Shown piece by piece: positions 61,775-64,000 of a DNA stretch of 64,000 nt. The notes below the pieces were generated by a model that saw only the letters and a program-made list of their open reading frames with translations, was not told the origin of the DNA and did not search any database. The translations under genes and the position numbers were made by a program. Position 1 is the stretch's first letter. Each line of letters starts with the position of its first letter. The DNA comes from Pseudomonas sp. CCI4.2 (GTDB taxonomy: Bacteria > Pseudomonadota > Gammaproteobacteria > Pseudomonadales > Pseudomonadaceae): assembly GCF_034350045.1 (NCBI RefSeq), contig NZ_CP133781.1, positions 3,830,501 to 3,894,500 on the forward strand, given 5' to 3'.

Positions 61775-62989
61775 ATGAAAAGCACTGGAGCCCGGCCGAT
61801 GATGCTGGTCGAAGTGGCCATGGCGCGTTTACTGGAGATGGCTGAAGCAACGCCCATCCTTGAGAGTGAGCGGGTTTCATTGGCAAGCGCGCACGGACGG
61901 GTGTTGGCTGAAGAATTGGTCTCAACCCTGGATTTACCCCCATGGCCGAACAGCGCCATGGACGGTTACGCACTCAGGTTGTCGGACTGGACTGGCGAGC
62001 CGTTGCCGGTCAGCCAACGGATTTTTGCCGGGCAAGCGCCAGCCCCTTTAACCCCAGGCACCTGCGCCCGGATATTTACCGGTGCGCCAGTTCCGGCCGG
62101 TGCCGACTGTGTGGAGATGCAGGAAAACGCCGAAGTATTGGCCGATCAGCGGGTGCATTTCACTGAGCCGATGAGACTTGAGCAAAACATCCGCCCGCAG
62201 GGTCAGGAAACAACAGTCGGCGAGCAGGTACTGGCGGCAGGTACACGCATGGGTCCCATCGAGTTGGGGCTTGCCGCCTCGCTAGGCCTGGCGCAGTTGA
62301 CCGTGGTCCGACGTGCGCGCGTGGCAGTCTTGTCTACGGGCGATGAGTTGATTGAGCCGGGGCTACCCTTGGGGCCGGGGCAAATCTACAACAGTAATCG
62401 GGTGTTGTTGTGCAGTTGGCTGCAGCGCTTGGGTTGCGAGGTGATAGACGCCGGGATCTTGCCAGATGATCTGGAAAAAACCCGTGCCGCGTTGGGCAGC
62501 CTTAGCCACGTCGACTTGATCCTGTCGACGGGCGGTGTATCCGTGGGCGAGGCCGATTTTCTCGGGCATGCATTGCGAGAAGACGGGGAGTTGTCATTGT
62601 GGAAACTGGCGATCAAACCGGGCAAGCCCCTTACCTTTGGCCATTTTCGTGGCGTGCCGGTGATCGGATTGCCGGGTAACCCAGCCTCGACACTGGTGAC
62701 CTTCGCGCTGCTGGCGCGGCCTTATCTGTTGCGCCGTCAAGGCGTTGAAGACGTGGCCCCGCTGCAATTCCAAGTGCCCGCCGGCTTTACCTGGAGCAAG
62801 CCCGGTGACCGCCGAGAATATCTACGCGGACGCATGGAGCAGGGGCGAGCGATGTATTACCGCAACCAAAGCTCGAGTGTATTGCGCAGCGCAGCCTGGG
62901 CGGACGGGTTAATCGAAATCCGAGAAGGCACCACCGTTGCTGAGGGCGACTGGGTGAATTTCATCCCCTTGAGTGAGGTTTTTGCCTGA
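61775..62989 (+). CDS. moeA: Molybdopterin molybdenumtransferase MoeA
   Basis: A 404-residue protein with the MoeA domain order: PPWPNSAMDGYAL in the N-terminal part, GTCARIFTGAPVPAGADCVEMQE, the central MPT-binding domain with VAVLSTGDELIEPG, NSNRVLLCSWLQRLGC and LILSTGGVSVGEADF, then GHFRGVPVIGLPGNPAS and the C-terminal beta domain. It transfers molybdate to adenylated molybdopterin. A GTG at 61769, directly after the moaB stop, is an alternative start; the ATG at 61775 is used here. Confidence 0.94.
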   Translation: MKSTGARPMMLVEVAMARLLEMAEATPILESERVSLASAHGRVLAEELVSTLDLPPWPNSAMDGYALRLSDWTGEPLPVSQRIFAGQAPAPLTPGTCARIFTGAPVPAGADCVEMQENAEVLADQRVHFTEPMRLEQNIRPQGQETTVGEQVLAAGTRMGPIELGLAASLGLAQLTVVRRARVAVLSTGDELIEPGLPLGPGQIYNSNRVLLCSWLQRLGCEVIDAGILPDDLEKTRAALGSLSHVDLILSTGGVSVGEADFLGHALREDGELSLWKLAIKPGKPLTFGHFRGVPVIGLPGNPASTLVTFALLARPYLLRRQGVEDVAPLQFQVPAGFTWSKPGDRREYLRGRMEQGRAMYYRNQSSSVLRSAAWADGLIEIREGTTVAEGDWVNFIPLSEVFA

Positions 62990-63024
62990 GCCGACAGGCG
63001 TTTTACCGTCCCAGCGGATTCAAT

Positions 63025-63206
63025 CTGTGGGAGCCAACTTGTTGGCGAGGCGATCAACGCGGTGTGCCAGGTATAACGCTTCCCGAATAAATTCGGTCCC
63101 ACAGGGGGTCGCGATTTGTCGGTGGGACCGAATTCATTCGGGAAGGGCGCGACGCGGTGTTTCAGCAAGACCGCTTTATCTGATATATCGCCAACAAGTT
63201 GGCTCC
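63025..63206. repeat. Palindromic pair of REP-like elements, second family
   Basis: Two units face each other. Unit 1 (63025-63104) runs from CTGTGGGAGCCAACTTGTTGGCGA to CCCGAATAAATTCGGTCCCACAG. Unit 2 (63122-63206) is its inverse, from GTGGGACCGAATTCATTCGGGAAG to TCGCCAACAAGTTGGCTCC. The whole 180-bp block can fold into one long hairpin. It fills the gap between moeA and the Kef-type gene, whose stops converge. Confidence 0.8.
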
Positions 63207-63228
63207 TTGGGGTCAAAGATGGCAGGTG

Positions 63229-64000
63229 TCAGCCCTTTGCCGATTCCTCTTCCTGCCGATCCGCCTCGAACAGTTTCGCCAACTCGGCTCTGGCTTCCCG
63301 CGCGGTCTGCATGACTTTGGCCGCGTCGTCGTACACCTGATGCTGAGCATTGAGCACCTGTTCATCGTGGTGTTTGAAGCGACTGATCCGCGCATCGGCT
63401 TGGTTCTGGCTTAGGCCTAAGCCGACCAGCGTGCGACGGCTCATTTCCAGGCTGGAATAGAAGGTTTCCCGCACTGGCTGCGCGCCGACGTCCATCAAGC
63501 GATGCACATGCTGACGGTTACGTGCTCGAGCGATGATTTTCATCGTTGGGTACAGCTTGCGCACCAGTTCGGCAGTCTTGATGTTGGTATCAGGGTCATC
63601 GGTGGCGATGATAAAAAATTCTGCTTGATCAACCTTGGCCGTACGCAAGATCTCCGGGCGTAACGGGTCACCATAAAACACCGGCATATGCCCGAAGCTG
63701 CGAGAGAACTCGATGGACTCTACGGAGGTGTCCAGCGCCACGAAGGAGATTTTTTGCGCCCGTAAAATCCGCGCAATGATTTGGCCCATCCGCCCCATAC
63801 CTGCAATCACCACGCGGGGAGCGTCGCTTTCGATATCGCGGTACTCGTCTGGCACCACCTGCGCGACGACTTTTCGTTTCAGCAGGTGTGAAACCAGCAG
63901 CAGCAACAAGGGCGTCAGGGCCATAGACAAGGTAATGGTCAATACCAGAATGTCGTACAGTCGAGGTTCAAACAGCCCTTGATCGCGGCCGATCTTGAAC
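63229..64000 (-). CDS. Kef-type monovalent cation:proton antiporter, C-terminal part
   Basis: The 3' end of a CPA2-family antiporter gene that continues past the right edge of the window. The visible 257 residues begin with the last membrane helices (LYDILVLTITLSMALTPLLLLLVSHLL) and continue with a cytoplasmic RCK/TrkA-N domain: VVIAGMGRMGQIIARILRAQ (Rossmann glycine motif), FYGDPLRPEIL, FIIATDDPDTN and IIARARNRQHVHRLMDVGAQ. This matches KefB/KefC proteins, glutathione-gated potassium efflux systems that protect against electrophiles. Which of the two, and whether a KefF/G-type subunit is present, cannot be told. Confidence 0.9.
   Translation of the reverse strand, partial: FKIGRDQGLFEPRLYDILVLTITLSMALTPLLLLLVSHLLKRKVVAQVVPDEYRDIESDAPRVVIAGMGRMGQIIARILRAQKISFVALDTSVESIEFSRSFGHMPVFYGDPLRPEILRTAKVDQAEFFIIATDDPDTNIKTAELVRKLYPTMKIIARARNRQHVHRLMDVGAQPVRETFYSSLEMSRRTLVGLGLSQNQADARISRFKHHDEQVLNAQHQVYDDAAKVMQTAREARAELAKLFEADRQEEESAKG

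Overview
This 64 kb window reads as the chromosome of a Pseudomonas of the fluorescens type. The evidence is a moderately high GC content, dense short operons, REP-like repeats between genes, and gene neighbourhoods typical of the genus, such as prpE-like ligase / thioesterase / two hydrolases / DUF4892 / AI-2E transporter, the moaB-moeA pair and bphO-bphP. No prophage, integrase, IS element or CRISPR array was seen. Species and strain cannot be fixed from this sequence alone.

Layout. 1-3.7 kb: the end of a phosphoketolase gene, then an alpha-glucan phosphorylase. 3.9-7.8 kb: an AdiC-like amino-acid/amine antiporter and an AdiA/LdcA-type decarboxylase, which together look like a proton-consuming amino-acid decarboxylation module. 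7.8-9.0 kb: a convergent ArsB/NhaD-type transporter. 9.7-11.7 kb: a REC-CheC/CheX response regulator followed by a PAS-GGDEF diguanylate cyclase. 11.8-22.9 kb: a vgrG island of the type VI secretion system (T6SS). It holds vgrG, a DUF4123 adaptor, a large VasX-like membrane-active effector and four tandem paralogous membrane proteins that I interpret as immunity proteins. Every junction overlaps. 23.3-30.3 kb: an HD hydrolase, a D-tartrate dehydratase/transporter locus with a divergent LysR regulator, and several small envelope or hypothetical genes. 30.4-35.8 kb: an AraC-type regulator and a set of beta-oxidation enzymes (SDR, thiolase, acyl-CoA dehydrogenase, enoyl-CoA hydratase) that fits isoleucine or short branched acyl-CoA breakdown. 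35.8-41.9 kb: a second, degenerate orphan VgrG, a YebC paralogue, an LRR-protein-kinase fusion coupled to a TetR gene, and a divergent MFS transporter. 42.0-48.3 kb: a propionyl-CoA synthetase operon. 48.4-53.0 kb: an EF-hand protein, a two-component system and an EAL protein. 53.2-58.4 kb: a YqjD/YqjE-like operon, an ammonium transporter, small proteins, a pseudouridine synthase and heme oxygenase. 58.4-60.6 kb: a bacteriophytochrome broken by a one-base frameshift. 60.6-64.0 kb: tRNA-Pro(CGG), a small lipoprotein, moaB-moeA and the end of a Kef-type antiporter.

The most notable locus is the T6SS island at 11.8-22.9 kb. The four immunity-like genes are nearly identical outside a membrane segment and one C-terminal block, and they are mosaics of each other. 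Their junctions keep the same 11-base ATG/TAA overlap, which also joins the effector to the first copy. Genes 1 and 3 carry a nine-T run in the membrane segment. This looks like an immunity gene amplified in place and diversified by recombination. Also notable are two oppositely oriented copies of a composite REP element, a large palindromic REP cluster near 63.1 kb, a possibly leaderless enoyl-CoA hydratase gene, and a hairpin over the vgrG ribosome binding site.
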